From contig NZ_JAODOQ010000001.1 of NCBI RefSeq assembly GCF_025398315.1, positions 1,674,001-1,738,000 of the forward strand: a DNA stretch of 64,000 bases, read 5' to 3'. This document shows, in pieces, positions 10,801-22,214 of the stretch. The notes below the pieces were generated by a model. It saw only the letters and a list, made by a program, of their open reading frames with translations. It did no database searches and was not told where the DNA came from. How positions within the stretch are numbered: the first letter of the stretch is position 1; each line of letters opens with the position of its first letter. This DNA is from Shewanella phaeophyticola (GTDB lineage: Bacteria > Pseudomonadota > Gammaproteobacteria > Enterobacterales > Shewanellaceae). The position numbers were made by a program, and so were the translations under genes.

Positions 10801-11361
10801 ATGCAAATTACCAATACGTCTAGATTACAACTGTCACTATTAACTCTTGATGACGGCGCATTATTGTTTGAATTAGACCAAGATGAGCGGGTAATGCACT
10901 TTTTAAATGGCGGCATTATAACCACACAGCAACAAGTTGATACAGTGATGCTGCCAAGGTTAGCGCAATATTTAAACCCAGAAAAAGGTTGGGGTTTGTG
11001 GAAGGTACAGGCACTTGATTGCGCCGAAAATGATAAGCACCAATTAAGTGGTCAATATTTAGGTTGGATTTTAGTCCGGCCGATGCATTTTTTTACTCAA
11101 CCTGAGCCCAATAACATTGAGCTTGGCTGGCGTTTTAAATATGCCTGTTGGGGAAAAGGTTATGCGACAGAAGCGGCTGATGCTGTGATGCAAGCGATAA
11201 GTGCATTAGATGAGGTGACTCATATTAGCGCGGTGGCCGTTGAAGATAACCTTGCATCTATTGCGATTATGAAAAAACTCGGGATGCAATTTCAATATAA
11301 ACGACTTCACCGCGATCCCCTTGGTGATACCGAAGCCGTGTTTTATCAAAAAGCGGTTTAA
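10801..11361 (+). CDS. GNAT-family N-acetyltransferase
   Basis: A 186-residue acetyltransferase of the RimJ/RimL-like (Acetyltransf_3) group, which transfers acetyl from acetyl-CoA to an amine. Signature pieces are an N-terminal TSRLQLSLLTLDD, ELGWRFKYACWGKGYATEA (acetyl-CoA-binding loop) and VEDNLASIAIMKKLGMQF near the end. A ribosome site (AGGAA) sits six bases before the ATG. The stop codon overlaps the first base of the adjacent repeat element at 11361. The substrate is unknown. Confidence 0.88.
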   Translation: MQITNTSRLQLSLLTLDDGALLFELDQDERVMHFLNGGIITTQQQVDTVMLPRLAQYLNPEKGWGLWKVQALDCAENDKHQLSGQYLGWILVRPMHFFTQPEPNNIELGWRFKYACWGKGYATEAADAVMQAISALDEVTHISAVAVEDNLASIAIMKKLGMQFQYKRLHRDPLGDTEAVFYQKAV

Positions 11362-11765
11362 TACCAATTCCACTAATTATCTGGTCATTCAGCGGTAATT
11401 CTGTGCCTTCTAGGCAAGTAATAGGATTGTAGGCATAGTTGCTCTCGGCAACTGCTCCTGCGTTGCTCTACCTCCTGCATCCATGCAGTCGTCGGCAACT
11501 GCTCCTGCGTTGCTCTACCTCCTGCATCCATGCAGTCGTCGGCAACTGCTCCTGCGTTGCTCTACCTCCTGCATCCATGCAGTCGTACGTCAAAATACTA
11601 TTAAGCAGCATAGAAGGCACAGAAACCCGCCTTGCAGGAGGCGCTCAGACTGTCCATTTCTTTGTTGCATTGCCTTAGAAGGGAATAACCATTATTTCAA
11701 CAATGCGCCTCAAACTGAACAGTCTGAGCGACTCTGATTGGTCACATAATTAATGGAAATGGTAT
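11361..11765. mobile_element. MITE-like non-autonomous element with imperfect terminal inverted repeats
   Basis: The 5' end (ATACCAATTCCACTAATTAT) and the 3' end, read on the other strand (ATACCATTTCCATTAATTAT), form imperfect inverted repeats about 30 bases long that enclose 405 bp. A second internal pair (CAGACTGTCC / GAACAGTCTGAGCG) adds secondary structure. No convincing gene lies inside; short open frames translate the tandem repeats only. It fills the gap between the GNAT gene and trxB. The ends resemble dispersed Shewanella intergenic repeats as I recall them, but copy number cannot be seen in one window. Confidence 0.6.
11447..11586. repeat. Three 47-bp direct tandem repeats
   Basis: Units start at 11447, 11494 and 11541 with GGCAACTGCTCCTGCGTTGC and end in CATCCATGCAGTCGT; the three copies are essentially identical. 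Each unit contains the near-palindrome TGCATCCATGCA. They sit inside the inverted-repeat element, so the expansion is probably recent. Confidence 0.92.
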
Positions 11766-11813
11766 AAGTTTTATTGTTGAATTGAGTGATTAAATTTGAT
11801 TATTGCAGACAAT

Positions 11814-11840
11814 AAAAAGAGCAGAAAATCTGCTCTTTTT
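11814..11840 (-). terminator. Terminator downstream of trxB
   Basis: Perfect hairpin AAAAAGAGCAGA..TCTGCTCTTTTT, 40 bases past the trxB stop; symmetrical, so it could act on both strands. Confidence 0.8.
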
Positions 11841-11882
11841 ATATTTGGTTTTCACTCGGTGGTGTATAAGTTTACAAGAGAA

Positions 11883-12837
<955 letters not shown>

Positions 12838-13038
12838 GATTTTGTTCTCCGATAACATGCCTTAAGCAATTTGCTTGGAATTGTATGGAATTTACATCGG
12901 CGGGTAAAGGGAAGTTAACAGTAGTAAATCGATTGCGCTAATCTATTGTGTAAATATTATTGTTCAGGCTGCTTAATGAATAGCATTTGCCAGCCTGAAT
13001 TGCTGATAAAATTGGTTAGACGTTTAATGTTACAGCGA

Positions 13039-13518
13039 TTAATACACTAAATGACAAGTCGGTAGATTATTTTTTTCTAAGTAATTTTGATGATAATCTT
13101 CAGCAACATGGAATGTTTGTAGTGGTACAACTTCAGTCACTATATGGCGTTGGCTCCATTTACCACTGCGCGCTAATGCCAATTTAGAGGTTTCAGCCTG
13201 GGCTTTTTGCTCTTTATCGTGGAAAAAAATGGTGCTGCGATATTGAGTACCAATGTCGCCACCTTGCATGTTTAACGTGGTCGGGTTGTGATTTTTCCAA
13301 AATACCTCTAAAAGCTCGTTGTAACTGACCACTTCAGGGTCAAACTCAACTTGTACGACTTCAGCATGGCCGGTAGCACCGCTTTTGACTTCTTTATATG
13401 TGGTTGCACTGTCTTTACCGCCCATGTAACCACAGGTTGCGTTACTCACTCCGTTAATTTCACGGAAAAAATACTCAACACCCCAAAAACAACCTGCACC
13501 AAATGTTGCTAACGCCAT
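13039..13518 (-). CDS. msrA: Peptide-methionine (S)-S-oxide reductase
   Basis: Repairs oxidised methionine using the catalytic cysteine in GAGCFWGVEYFF near the N-terminus. ATG at 13518 is chosen because AAGGG lies six bases upstream; a GTG one codon earlier is also open. The 159 residues fit the short MsrA form without an MsrB fusion, and the C-terminal part has HVAEDYHQNYLEKN, typical of the family. It is monocistronic, next to trxB, whose thioredoxin system normally recycles MsrA. Confidence 0.95.
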   Translation of the reverse strand: MALATFGAGCFWGVEYFFREINGVSNATCGYMGGKDSATTYKEVKSGATGHAEVVQVEFDPEVVSYNELLEVFWKNHNPTTLNMQGGDIGTQYRSTIFFHDKEQKAQAETSKLALARSGKWSQRHIVTEVVPLQTFHVAEDYHQNYLEKNNLPTCHLVY

Positions 13519-13736
13519 CACATACCCTTAAAACAAATTATAGAAGTCTAGATGGCTGTAATTGTGTTGAATATTTTCTGTTTTTGCAAGCAAACTTTGA
13601 TTAATAAATAAATCTAACTTATAGCAACAATAAAATACGTTAGGGCTATGATAGAATCCGCGCCAATAAGTGCAAAATGAATCCACAGGAACGTGGTATT
13701 GATTGCGCCGTATAATAATGAAACAAGGAGTTCATC

Positions 13737-14771
13737 GTGTTATCTGACCTTATGATAAACAATGATTTTTTAGCTTATACTTTAGCAAATCCAACTCAAT
13801 TACCAGCCGCGTATGACTTTATGTTGGGTCAACATACTCGCGTTGAGGTACTAGACACTGGGGTGATTGTGTTTTCTCCCGCAACAGCCAGTAAAGATAT
13901 TGTGTTGTCGTGTGCGGTACACGGTAATGAAACGGCTCCCATCGAAATTTGTAACCAACTCATTAGCGATTTACTCAACCAGCGTATTATTGCTAAACAA
14001 CGAGTGATGTTTTTAATTGGTAATCCAGCAGCCATCCTCAACAAAACGCGGTTTATAGACGAAAATATGAACCGGTTATTCAGTGGCGCTCATTCAAAAG
14101 GTGAGGGCTTAACCCACCCAGAACGCCATCGTGCTAAAGCGCTAGAGCAATATGTGGCAGACTTCTATAATGCTAACAGTGACCGCCAACGCATTCATTA
14201 CGATTTACACACGGCTATTCGTCCATCAAAGCATGAAAAATTTGCCATTTATCCGTACCGCCCAGGTCGTGCATTCAGCGGCGAGCAAATGATGTTCTTA
14301 GCTGATTGCGGCGTTGACACCATCTTATTTCATCATGAGCCTACCACTACCTTTAGTTATTACTCTTCTGAGCAATTTCAAGCAGACGCCTTTACCGTAG
14401 AATTAGGTAAAGTGATGCCATTTGGCCAAAATGATATGAGTCGATTTGCTCAAACTCATACTATGCTTGAAAAGTTAATTACTGAATCAACATTGCCTGT
14501 TGTGACGTTTGACCCAAGCAAAGTCAATTTGTACAAGGTTTCACGTTCAATTAATAAGCATTTTGATGATTTTGAGTTTAGCTTTGCCGGTGACACCAAA
14601 AATTTTAGTGCGTTTAAACAGGGAGAAGTGTTAGCGACAGAAGGTGGCAAGCAAATCACAGTCGAGCAACCAATAGAAGCGATAGTATTTCCTAATGAGA
14701 ACGTGCCGATTGGTCAACGTACGGTGCTTTGTTTGGTGCCTGCACCAAACGAGAATATTATCAATAATTAA
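13737..14771 (+). CDS. astE: Succinylglutamate desuccinylase
   Basis: Last enzyme of the arginine succinyltransferase pathway, releasing glutamate and succinate. It is a zinc peptidase-like protein of 344 residues with the metal-binding [12 protein letters not shown] motif near residue 62, [16 protein letters not shown] (second metal histidine) and [13 protein letters not shown] (catalytic glutamate region). The start codon is GTG at 13737 with an AAGGAG ribosome site. No other ast genes are adjacent, so it stands apart from the rest of the pathway in this region. Confidence 0.93.
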   Translation: MLSDLMINNDFLAYTLANPTQLPAAYDFMLGQHTRVEVLDTGVIVFSPATASKDIVLSCAVHGNETAPIEICNQLISDLLNQRIIAKQRVMFLIGNPAAILNKTRFIDENMNRLFSGAHSKGEGLTHPERHRAKALEQYVADFYNANSDRQRIHYDLHTAIRPSKHEKFAIYPYRPGRAFSGEQMMFLADCGVDTILFHHEPTTTFSYYSSEQFQADAFTVELGKVMPFGQNDMSRFAQTHTMLEKLITESTLPVVTFDPSKVNLYKVSRSINKHFDDFEFSFAGDTKNFSAFKQGEVLATEGGKQITVEQPIEAIVFPNENVPIGQRTVLCLVPAPNENIINN

Positions 14772-14884
14772 TCCAGCTGAAGATATTCTGAAACAAGTAT
14801 CGTCAACTGTAGTCGTAAAGCAATATATACATGTTAATCGTGAGTAAAATGCGTTTACAGTGAAAGTAGGTATTGATAGGTAGT

Positions 14885-14898
14885 TTACGTTAACGTAA
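14885..14898. promoter_or_regulatory. Palindrome upstream of the bkd operon, possible LiuR operator
   Basis: TTACGTTAACGTAA is a perfect 14-bp palindrome 70 bases before the bkd start. It resembles, from memory, the ACGT-N2-ACGT type motif of the MerR-family regulator LiuR that controls branched-chain amino acid catabolism in Shewanella. No regulator gene is in the window. Confidence 0.45.
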
Positions 14899-14968
14899 TG
14901 TTTACTTGAACCATATAAATGAAGCGGTATTAATATTGAATATCGCTCAACAATAACAAGAGCATAAT

Positions 14969-16184
14969 ATGAGCAACGCACCACTGACCAATGAAACAGT
15001 GCACCGTGTCAGCTTCTTAGACAAAGCGTCATTGCACATCCCTATTTTGCGCATTTTGCAAGCTGACGGTACCACGTATGAAAACGCGGTATTGCCAGTT
15101 ATCGACAAGACTTTAGCTGAAAAAATCTTTGATACTTGTGTTTTTACTCGAGTATTAGACGAGCGTATGTTGGGTGCGCAGCGTCAAGGACGAATTAGTT
15201 TTTATATGACCTGTACTGGTGAAGAAGCCTCTATTGTGGGCAGCACCGCAGCACTTGATAAAGACGACGTCATTTTGGCTCAATACCGTGAGCATGCCTC
15301 ATTGCGTTACCGCGGTTTTAGTACTGAACAATTTATGAACCAAATGTTCAGTAACGAAAAAGATTTAGGTAAAGGGCGGCAAATGCCGATCCATTACGGC
15401 AGTCGTGAGCTCAATTACCAGACTATTTCCTCGCCGCTTGCCACTCAAATTCCACAGGCAACTGGTGTGGCTTATGGTATGAAGTTACAAGGCAAACGTA
15501 ATGTGGCCATTTGTTACTTTGGTGAAGGGGCTGCGTCAGAGGGTGATTTTCACGCTGGATTAAACATGGCTGCAGTTCTCAAAGCACCGGTTATTTTCTT
15601 TTGTCGTAACAATGGTTATGCCATTTCTACTCCTACCGAAGAGCAGTTTGCCGGTAACGGTATTGCCAGCCGTGGTGTAGGTTATGGCATGCACACTATT
15701 CGTGTTGACGGTAACGACATGCTGGCAGTACTAGCAGCAACGCAACAAGCTCGTGCCCATGCGATAGAACATAATGCACCAGTACTTATAGAGGCGATGA
15801 CTTACCGTTTAGGTGCGCATTCTTCGTCAGATGATCCTTCTGGTTATCGTTCGAAAGAAGAAGAAGCTAAATGGCAACAACATGATCCAGTTAAACGATT
15901 CAAATTATGGATGATTAACAAAGGCTGGATGCAACGAAGCTGACGAAGCTAAGTTATTTGAACGATATCGAGAAGAAGTGTTAGCAGCAGTAAAAGTCGC
16001 TGAGAAACTCCCTATCCCAAAACTGGATGAAATCATCGAAGACGTGCTTGATAAACCAACCCCAGCGCTAAGAAAGCAGCTTAAAGAGTTGAAAGAGCAT
16101 ATTAATAAGTATCCAAAAGCCTATCCTAAAAGCGCAGGAGACTCTAATCGTGGCTCAAATGAATATGTTACACGCCATCAATGA
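14969..16184 (+). CDS. bkdA1: Branched-chain 2-oxoacid dehydrogenase E1 component, alpha subunit (frameshifted)
   Basis: Thiamine-diphosphate-dependent subunit that decarboxylates branched-chain 2-oxoacids. The ThDP motif runs from GEGAASEGDFHAGLNMAA to FFCRNNGYAIS, and YRLGAHSSSDDPSGYR follows. The first frame stops at 15943, but one extra base near 15929 explains it: the next frame reads NEADEAKLFERYREEV and continues to 16184. The end overlaps the GTG start of the beta subunit by 35 bases, if the stop at 16184 is the real one. First gene of the bkdA1-bkdA2-bkdB operon; no E3 gene lies nearby. Confidence 0.92.
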
Positions 16185-17126
16185 GGCGTTATCAATTGCC
16201 ATGAAAGCCGACGAGCGCATGGTAATTTTTGGTGAAGATGTTGGCCACTTTGGTGGGGTTTTCGGGCAACCTCTGGTTTGCAAGAACAGTTTGGTCGCGA
16301 CCGTTGTTTTAATACACCACTAACTGAACAAGGTATTGCAGGTTTTGCTAATGGTCTAGCATCTTATGGCATGACTGCGGTTGCTGAAATTCAGTTTGCT
16401 GATTATATTTTTCCGGCATTCGATCAAATCGTTAATGAATCGGCAAAATTTAGATACCGCAGTGGTAATCAATTTGATGTAGGTGGCTTAACCTTCCGCA
16501 CACCTTACGGTGGCGGAATTGCCGGTGGTCATTATCACTCTCAATCCCCTGAAGCCTATTTCACCCAAACACCGGGCTTAAAAGTGGTTATTCCACGTAA
16601 TCCAGAGCAAGCCAAAGGTTTGTTATTAGCCGCTATTCGCGACCCAAACCCGGTGATTTTCTTTGAGCCAAAACGCTTGTATCGTGCCTCAGTAGGCGAA
16701 GTGCCAGCGGGCGATTACCAAATCGAACTGGGTAAAGCTCAAGTGGTTAAGCAAGGACGCGACATTACTGTGCTTGCATGGGGCGCGCAAATGGAAATTG
16801 TAGAAAAGGCTTGCGAGCGTGCTGAAAAAGAAGGTATTTCTTGCGAAATTATCGACTTACGCACTCTAGCGCCTTGGGATGTCGACACGGTGGCAAAATC
16901 CGTGACTAAAACCGGTCGTTTATTGATTAACCATGAAGCGCCGCTAACCGGTGGTTTTGCCGGTGAAATTGCAGCAACCATTCAACAAGAGTGTTTCTTA
17001 TCACTAGAATCGCCAATTAGCCGTGTGTGTGGATTAGATACTCCGTATCCGCTCATTCATGAAAAAGAATACATGCCTGATGAGTTGAAAACCTTCGAAG
17101 CCATCAAGGCCTCAGTGGCGTTTTAG
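16150..17126 (+). CDS. bkdA2: Branched-chain 2-oxoacid dehydrogenase E1 component, beta subunit (frameshifted)
   Basis: Partner of the alpha subunit in the E1 heterotetramer. The GTG start at 16150 follows a GGAG site; the protein begins [20 protein letters not shown] and reaches [12 protein letters not shown] base is then missing near 16263 (expected [12 protein letters not shown]), and the frame is open from 16278 to the end. Conserved parts are [51 protein letters not shown] and [18 protein letters not shown]. The repaired length is about 325, normal for the family. The E2 gene starts 9 bases downstream. Confidence 0.92.
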
Positions 17127-17135
17127 GAGTAAGAT

Positions 17136-18716
17136 ATGATTAAAGATTTTATTTTACCCGACATCGGCGAAGGTGTGGTTGAGTGCGAACTAGTGGATTG
17201 GTTAGTGAGCGAAGGTGATATCGTCACTGAAGATCAACCGATTGCTGATGTCATGACCGATAAAGCGTTAGTGCAAATTCCTGCACCGCATGCCGGAAAA
17301 ATCACCAAGCTATATTATGCCAAAGGCGATATTGCCATTGTTCATCAACCTTTGTATGCCGTTGAAATGGATAGCGACAATATGGAGTCACTACAAGCGC
17401 CAACGGCAGAAGTCACGCCTGTTGTTGAAGGGCGTTCAGAGGTTTCTTGTACGAGTCAGTCAAACATAGAAGACTTTTTACTGCCCGACATTGGTGAAGG
17501 TATTGTTGAGTGTGAGCTCGTTGAGTGGCTTGTTGAAGAAGGTGATATGGTGGTTGAAGATCAGCCCATAGCTGATGTGATGACCGACAAAGCGTTAGTG
17601 CAAATACCCGCTATGAAAGCGGGTAAAATTGTTAAATTGCATTACCGTAAAGGCCAGTTAGCAAAAGTGCATTCACCGTTATTTGCCATTGAAGTTGAAG
17701 GGGACAGTGTCGATTTTACACAGGTTACCGACACTGTAGTGGCACAAACTGCAGCCCCAACAGTTCAAGTTTCTAGTCAACCTGCGAAACAAGGTAAAGC
17801 ATTAGCCAGCCCAGCGGTTCGCCGTATGGCACGAGCTTTAGACATTAACATCGCAGAGGTTAATGGCAGTGGTAAGCATGGCCGCGTTTATAAAGAAGAC
17901 ATTGAACGTCATCAACAAGGTTTAGCGATTAAACCTGCTGTCATCCCTGTAACAACGTCGAGTGTAGCAACGCCAACCAGTACCGAAGTGGCAACCATTA
18001 GCCAACCAGGTGCTGATCGTGTTGAACCAATTAAAGGCGTTAAAGCGGTGATGGCTAAGATGATGGTTGAGTCTGTATCGACTATTCCACATTTTACCTA
18101 CTGTGAAGAATTTGATTTAACTGAGTTAGTGACTCTGCGTGAAGAAATGAAACAACGTCACTCAAGTAATGAAGTTAAGCTGACAATGATGCCATTCTTT
18201 ATGAAAGCCATGTCACTTGCTATGACCGAGTTTCCAATACTTAATAGCCAAGTGAATGCAGATTGCACCGAACTGACTTATAAATCTCGTCATAACATTG
18301 GTATGGCTGTGGATTCAAAAGTCGGTTTATTAGTGCCGAACGTTAAAGATGTGCAAAGTAAATCAATTTTAGATATTGCTGCTGATATTACCCGCTTAAC
18401 CATTGCAGCACGTAGTGGACGAGTATTGCCTGCAGATTTAAAAGACGGAACGATTTCAATCTCTAATATTGGCGCTTTAGGTGGCACGGTTGCTACACCT
18501 ATTATTAATAAACCAGAAGTGGCCATCGTTGCTTTAGGTAAATTACAGATGTTGCCACGCTTTAATGCTAAAGGCGAAGTGGAAGCGCGAAACATTATGC
18601 AAGTGAGTTGGTCTGGCGATCATCGTGTCATTGATGGTGGCACCATTGCCCGTTTCTGTAATCTGTGGAAACATTACCTAGAGAAACCACAAGAAATGCT
18701 TTTAACCATGCGCTAA
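17136..18716 (+). CDS. bkdB: Branched-chain 2-oxoacid dehydrogenase E2 (dihydrolipoamide acyltransferase), two lipoyl domains
   Basis: Core acyltransferase of the complex, 526 residues. It has two lipoyl domains, each with the lipoylated lysine in VMTDKALVQIP (about residues 1-78 and 107-185). A peripheral-subunit-binding domain follows at about 225-265 (ASPAVRRMARALDINIAEVN, GRVYKEDIERH), then the catalytic domain with the active-site SWSGDHRVIDGGTIARF near the C-terminus. The lipoyl domains are near duplicates of each other. Linkers are Ala/Pro/Thr-rich. A strong terminator follows, ending the operon. Confidence 0.96.
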   Translation: MIKDFILPDIGEGVVECELVDWLVSEGDIVTEDQPIADVMTDKALVQIPAPHAGKITKLYYAKGDIAIVHQPLYAVEMDSDNMESLQAPTAEVTPVVEGRSEVSCTSQSNIEDFLLPDIGEGIVECELVEWLVEEGDMVVEDQPIADVMTDKALVQIPAMKAGKIVKLHYRKGQLAKVHSPLFAIEVEGDSVDFTQVTDTVVAQTAAPTVQVSSQPAKQGKALASPAVRRMARALDINIAEVNGSGKHGRVYKEDIERHQQGLAIKPAVIPVTTSSVATPTSTEVATISQPGADRVEPIKGVKAVMAKMMVESVSTIPHFTYCEEFDLTELVTLREEMKQRHSSNEVKLTMMPFFMKAMSLAMTEFPILNSQVNADCTELTYKSRHNIGMAVDSKVGLLVPNVKDVQSKSILDIAADITRLTIAARSGRVLPADLKDGTISISNIGALGGTVATPIINKPEVAIVALGKLQMLPRFNAKGEVEARNIMQVSWSGDHRVIDGGTIARFCNLWKHYLEKPQEMLLTMR

Positions 18717-18745
18717 GCATAAGGGCACATTAGAGTAATTTAGCC

Positions 18746-18775
18746 AAAAGGACGCATAAAGCGTCCTTTTGTTTT
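18746..18775 (+). terminator. Terminator of the bkd operon
   Basis: AAAAGGACGC-ataaa-GCGTCCTTTT hairpin followed by gttttg, 30 bases after the bkdB stop. Confidence 0.85.
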
Positions 18776-18826
18776 GAGGCTCTTTTTCGTATAATACTCG
18801 GATATTGTCACTAGATTGGAACCTGT

Positions 18827-19894
18827 ATGAGTCTGTCGGCACCTAAAATTGAAACTATTGAGTATCCGTTTCCACCCAAACCTGCCGTGTTGTCTGACGC
18901 TGAAAAAGCACAATATAAAGCACGAATTAAACAGTTGTTGATCGACCAAAATGCGGTGTTAGTCGCCCATTATTACACCGATCCTGAAATTCAAGCTTTA
19001 GCAGAAGAGACGGGCGGCTGTGTATCTGACTCGCTTGAAATGGCGCGTTTTGGCCGTGATCATCCAGCCAAAAAATTGATTGTTGCTGGGGTTAAGTTTA
19101 TGGGCGAAACCGCCAAAATCTTAAGTCCTGAAAAAACCATTTTAATGCCAACACTTGAAGCAACCTGTTCATTAGATTTGGGTTGTCCTATCGAAGAGTT
19201 CAATGACTTTTGTGATGCTCACCCAGACCACACCGTGGTGGTTTATGCCAACACCTCCGCGGCGGTAAAAGCGCGTGCAGATTGGGTTGTAACCTCGAGT
19301 ATTGCGTTAGAGATTGTAGAACACCTAGACAGCCTAGATAAAAAAATCATTTGGGCTCCAGACCGTCACTTAGGTTCATACATCAACAAGCAAACTGGCG
19401 CAGACATGTTGCTGTGGCAGGGCGAATGTATAGTGCATGATGAATTTCAAGCCAAAGCGCTACGTGAGCTCAAAAAACTGCACCCAGGTGCGGCCATTTT
19501 AGTTCACCCAGAATCACCAGCAAGCGTGGTTGAGCTTGCAGATGCTGTAGGCTCTACCAGCCAGTTGATCAAAGCGGCGCAAACCATGGCAAATGACACG
19601 TTTATTGTGGCCACCGACCGCGGCATTTTTTACAAAATGCAACAAGCGGCGCCAGGTAAAACATTAATTGAAGCTCCGACAGGTGGCAACGGTGCAACGT
19701 GTAAAAGCTGCGCACACTGTCCATGGATGGCCATGAATGGTTTGCAAGCCATTGAACAGTCATTGATCAATAGCGATAAAACCAATCACGAAATCTTTGT
19801 CGATGATGAGCTACGCATTAAAGCGCTTATCCCACTGACACGGATGCTCGATTTTGCTAAAGAGTTAAACATGAAAGTGAAGGGCAATGCTTAA
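18827..19894 (+). CDS. nadA: Quinolinate synthase A
   Basis: Condenses iminoaspartate with dihydroxyacetone phosphate to quinolinate in NAD synthesis; a [4Fe-4S] enzyme. The 355-residue protein has the N-terminal [36 protein letters not shown], the first cluster cysteine in [10 protein letters not shown] and the C-terminal [13 protein letters not shown]. It starts at ATG 18827 and lies between two terminators, so it is a single-gene unit. Confidence 0.97.
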   Translation: MSLSAPKIETIEYPFPPKPAVLSDAEKAQYKARIKQLLIDQNAVLVAHYYTDPEIQALAEETGGCVSDSLEMARFGRDHPAKKLIVAGVKFMGETAKILSPEKTILMPTLEATCSLDLGCPIEEFNDFCDAHPDHTVVVYANTSAAVKARADWVVTSSIALEIVEHLDSLDKKIIWAPDRHLGSYINKQTGADMLLWQGECIVHDEFQAKALRELKKLHPGAAILVHPESPASVVELADAVGSTSQLIKAAQTMANDTFIVATDRGIFYKMQQAAPGKTLIEAPTGGNGATCKSCAHCPWMAMNGLQAIEQSLINSDKTNHEIFVDDELRIKALIPLTRMLDFAKELNMKVKGNA

Positions 19895-19917
19895 TCAGCG
19901 TTTACTTTAGCAAGCAT

Positions 19918-19947
19918 AAAAGAGCCGACATCAAGTCGGCTTTTTTG
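19918..19947 (+). terminator. Terminator of nadA
   Basis: AAAAGAGCCGAC-atcaa-GTCGGCTTTTTTG hairpin with a T run, 24 bases after the stop. Confidence 0.85.
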
Positions 19948-20036
19948 TGCACCGGGGTTAACTTACTTAGGTTTTGGGTGCTAAGACGTTGATGAACACA
20001 GGACGTATGGAATAAAAAATGATTTGCCGCAGGTAA

Positions 20037-20063
20037 CAAAAAGCCCCGCATCAATGCGAGGCG
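20037..20063 (-). terminator. Terminator of gapA
   Basis: On the minus strand GCCTCGCAT-tg-ATGCGGGGC is followed by TTTTTG, about 40 bases past the gapA stop. Confidence 0.8.
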
Positions 20064-20100
20064 CTTAAGCTAAATTCAACTAGCTAATCTACAAGGTAGA

Positions 20101-21111
20101 TTACTTAGCATTCATTAGTGCAACAGTGTTGTCTAGCATGCGGTTACTGAAACCCCACTCGTTGTCATACCATGCCATTACTTTGACTAAACGACCTTTA
20201 ACACGTGTTTGTGTTGCATCGAAGTTAGATGAGAATGGGTTGTGGTTGAAATCGATAGACACTAATGGCTCTTCGTTAATCGCAAGCGCTTGATTAAGTG
20301 GATATGCTTTAGCTGCATCGGCAACGATTTGGTTAACTTCTTCAACAGTTGTGTCACGTGACGCTAAGAATGTTAAGTCAACTAACGATACGTTTACTGT
20401 AGGTACACGTACTGCTAAACCGTCAAATTTACCTTGTAGCTCAGGAACTACTAGACCTACAGCTGCAGCAGCACCTGTTTGAGTCGGGATCATCGACATT
20501 GCCGCTGCACGAGCACGACGTAAATCAGTGTGGTATACGTCTGATAAACGTTGATCGTTAGTGTATGCATGAATCGTCGTCATTAAACCAGACTCAATAC
20601 CCACAGCATCACTTAACGGCTTAGCTACAGGCGCTAAACAGTTAGTGGTACATGAAGCGTTTGAAATCACTGTCATGTCTGCAGTTAATACGTCTTGGTT
20701 AACACCGTAAACAACAGTAGCGTCAACATTTTTACCAGGAGCAGAAATGATCACTTTTTTCGCGCCAGCGTCTAAGTGTGGTTGTACTGCGGCTTTTGAA
20801 GTGAAAATACCAGTACATTCATACACTACGTCGATGTTTAATTCTGCCCAAGGCAAGTTTGATGGGTCACGTTCTTGGAACGTTAGGATTTTGTCACCAT
20901 TGACGTAAATCGCTTCATCATCGTGATCAACTTTTGCATTAAAGCGACCATGTACGGAATCGTACTTGGTTAAATGAGCATTGATCGATGCATCACCTAA
21001 ATCATTAACTGCAACGATTTCGATTGGGTAATCTTTTTCGCTTTCATAAAGTGCACGTAGAACATTTCTTCCGATACGGCCATAGCCGTTAATTGCTACA
21101 CGGATAGTCAT
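20101..21111 (-). CDS. gapA: Glyceraldehyde-3-phosphate dehydrogenase, type I
   Basis: NAD-type GAPDH of 336 residues. It has the N-terminal dinucleotide fold [19 protein letters not shown] and the catalytic cysteine in [12 protein letters not shown], followed by [12 protein letters not shown] and [14 protein letters not shown] near the C-terminus. Codon choice is that of a highly expressed gene. Upstream, on the same strand, is a DUF2989-type gene, and the long divergent GAPDH is nearby. The 230-base gap to 21346 contains only the gapA promoter region. Confidence 0.96.
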   Translation of the reverse strand: MTIRVAINGYGRIGRNVLRALYESEKDYPIEIVAVNDLGDASINAHLTKYDSVHGRFNAKVDHDDEAIYVNGDKILTFQERDPSNLPWAELNIDVVYECTGIFTSKAAVQPHLDAGAKKVIISAPGKNVDATVVYGVNQDVLTADMTVISNASCTTNCLAPVAKPLSDAVGIESGLMTTIHAYTNDQRLSDVYHTDLRRARAAAMSMIPTQTGAAAAVGLVVPELQGKFDGLAVRVPTVNVSLVDLTFLASRDTTVEEVNQIVADAAKAYPLNQALAINEEPLVSIDFNHNPFSSNFDATQTRVKGRLVKVMAWYDNEWGFSNRMLDNTVALMNAK

Positions 21112-21345
21112 CTCATATCCCTCAAGTGATAAAATAATTTGGTGGCATGTCGATCGCCTGGTTGTAAAATTACCAAATTAACCGTAATGGTCAAGTGAAA
21201 TCACCCAAAAAGGGCAATTTAGGGTGATAATTTTCGTATTTTTTTTACATTTAGCACGTTTTGAAGATAATTTAAGCACAGTTTTGTAAGTTGGCATATA
21301 TCAGCTATTGATGCTTTACGCGATTCAGACCGCAAAAGTCCTAGT

Positions 21346-22188
21346 TTATTTGAACAACATTTCACTTTCACTGCCCATAAAACGCTCAGCCATAACCGCT
21401 GCAACCAGTTCAGTGGCTTGTGAATCTAATGTCAGCGCTAATTGTTGGTTGCCATGAACCATGGCCAACAATTGGGCTTCATCAGCATGTTGTAAACTGA
21501 GTAATAAATAAGCCCGAGTTAACAGGTATTCTTTTTCAGGATTTTGTTGATGCCGATAAATTGAGGCAAGCGCTAAAAACCAATCTGGATTTATTTGGCT
21601 AGAGTCAGTTGTGCCTAAAAGGTGTAAATACAAACTTTTTGCGTTGTCTGGCGACGAACGAACATAGTGTGCAGCAAGTTGACTAATCATGTATGGGTCA
21701 GATAACTGGCCTTGTTGATAGTGTTGCTCAACAATTTCTAAGCCCGCTTGATCGTTAAAACGCATCCAGCGATAAAAGGCTAAATAGACATCATTATTGG
21801 TGCGAGTAAATTCTTGTAATTCGGCTAATGTTTGAGTGCTTACTGCAAATGCTCGCTCACGGTCTCGGGTGCGGTCGGTATTGAGCTTATGTTTGACGCC
21901 CGCAGCAAGTTCAATGCAATGACTGTAGTCTTCAAGGTAGATTAATTGTTGATAAAGTTGTTTGCCGCTGGGCTCAGGCGTTTGTTTTAATAAGTAGCGG
22001 TGGCGAATAAGGTCGCCTTTTTCAAACCGACACCAACTATCTTTGTGTAAATCTGCACAAAGTTCAGGATTATTTTTACAAATCAGGTCGCTATTACGGT
22101 CATTATTGCAGCCAAAAAGACCAAATATAGCCCCTATAGCGGTAAATGATGTAATTAATACAAAATTTCGACTCAAAATCGTCTCCAT
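21346..22188 (-). CDS. DUF2989-like lipoprotein of unknown function
   Basis: About 280 residues with an N-terminal hydrophobic segment ending in a possible lipobox (FGLFGC), then a Cys-containing region (CKNNPELCADLHKDSWCRFE) and an alpha-helical C-terminal half resembling short tetratricopeptide-like repeats (PDWFLALASIYRHQQNPEKEY). A TTG at 22176, six bases after GGAG, is an alternative and perhaps better start (LSRNFVLITSF). I recall this family (DUF2989) between two GAPDH genes in Shewanella; its function is unknown. It is divergent from the long GAPDH gene. Confidence 0.75.
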   Translation of the reverse strand: METILSRNFVLITSFTAIGAIFGLFGCNNDRNSDLICKNNPELCADLHKDSWCRFEKGDLIRHRYLLKQTPEPSGKQLYQQLIYLEDYSHCIELAAGVKHKLNTDRTRDRERAFAVSTQTLAELQEFTRTNNDVYLAFYRWMRFNDQAGLEIVEQHYQQGQLSDPYMISQLAAHYVRSSPDNAKSLYLHLLGTTDSSQINPDWFLALASIYRHQQNPEKEYLLTRAYLLLSLQHADEAQLLAMVHGNQQLALTLDSQATELVAAVMAERFMGSESEMLFK

Positions 22189-22199
22189 GCACTAAATTG

Positions 22200-22214
22200 C
22201 CTAATAAAATTACA
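22200..22214. promoter_or_regulatory. Possible HexR-type operator
   Basis: CCTAATAAAATTACA differs at two positions from the palindromic TGTAATNNNATTACA pattern I recall for HexR, a regulator of central carbon genes in Shewanella. It lies in the divergent gap before the long GAPDH gene. Weak evidence. Confidence 0.25.

Noticed and set aside
11439..11737. Cys/Leu-rich repeat peptides
   Set aside because: They translate the 47-bp tandem repeats in two frames; no ribosome site and no codon bias.
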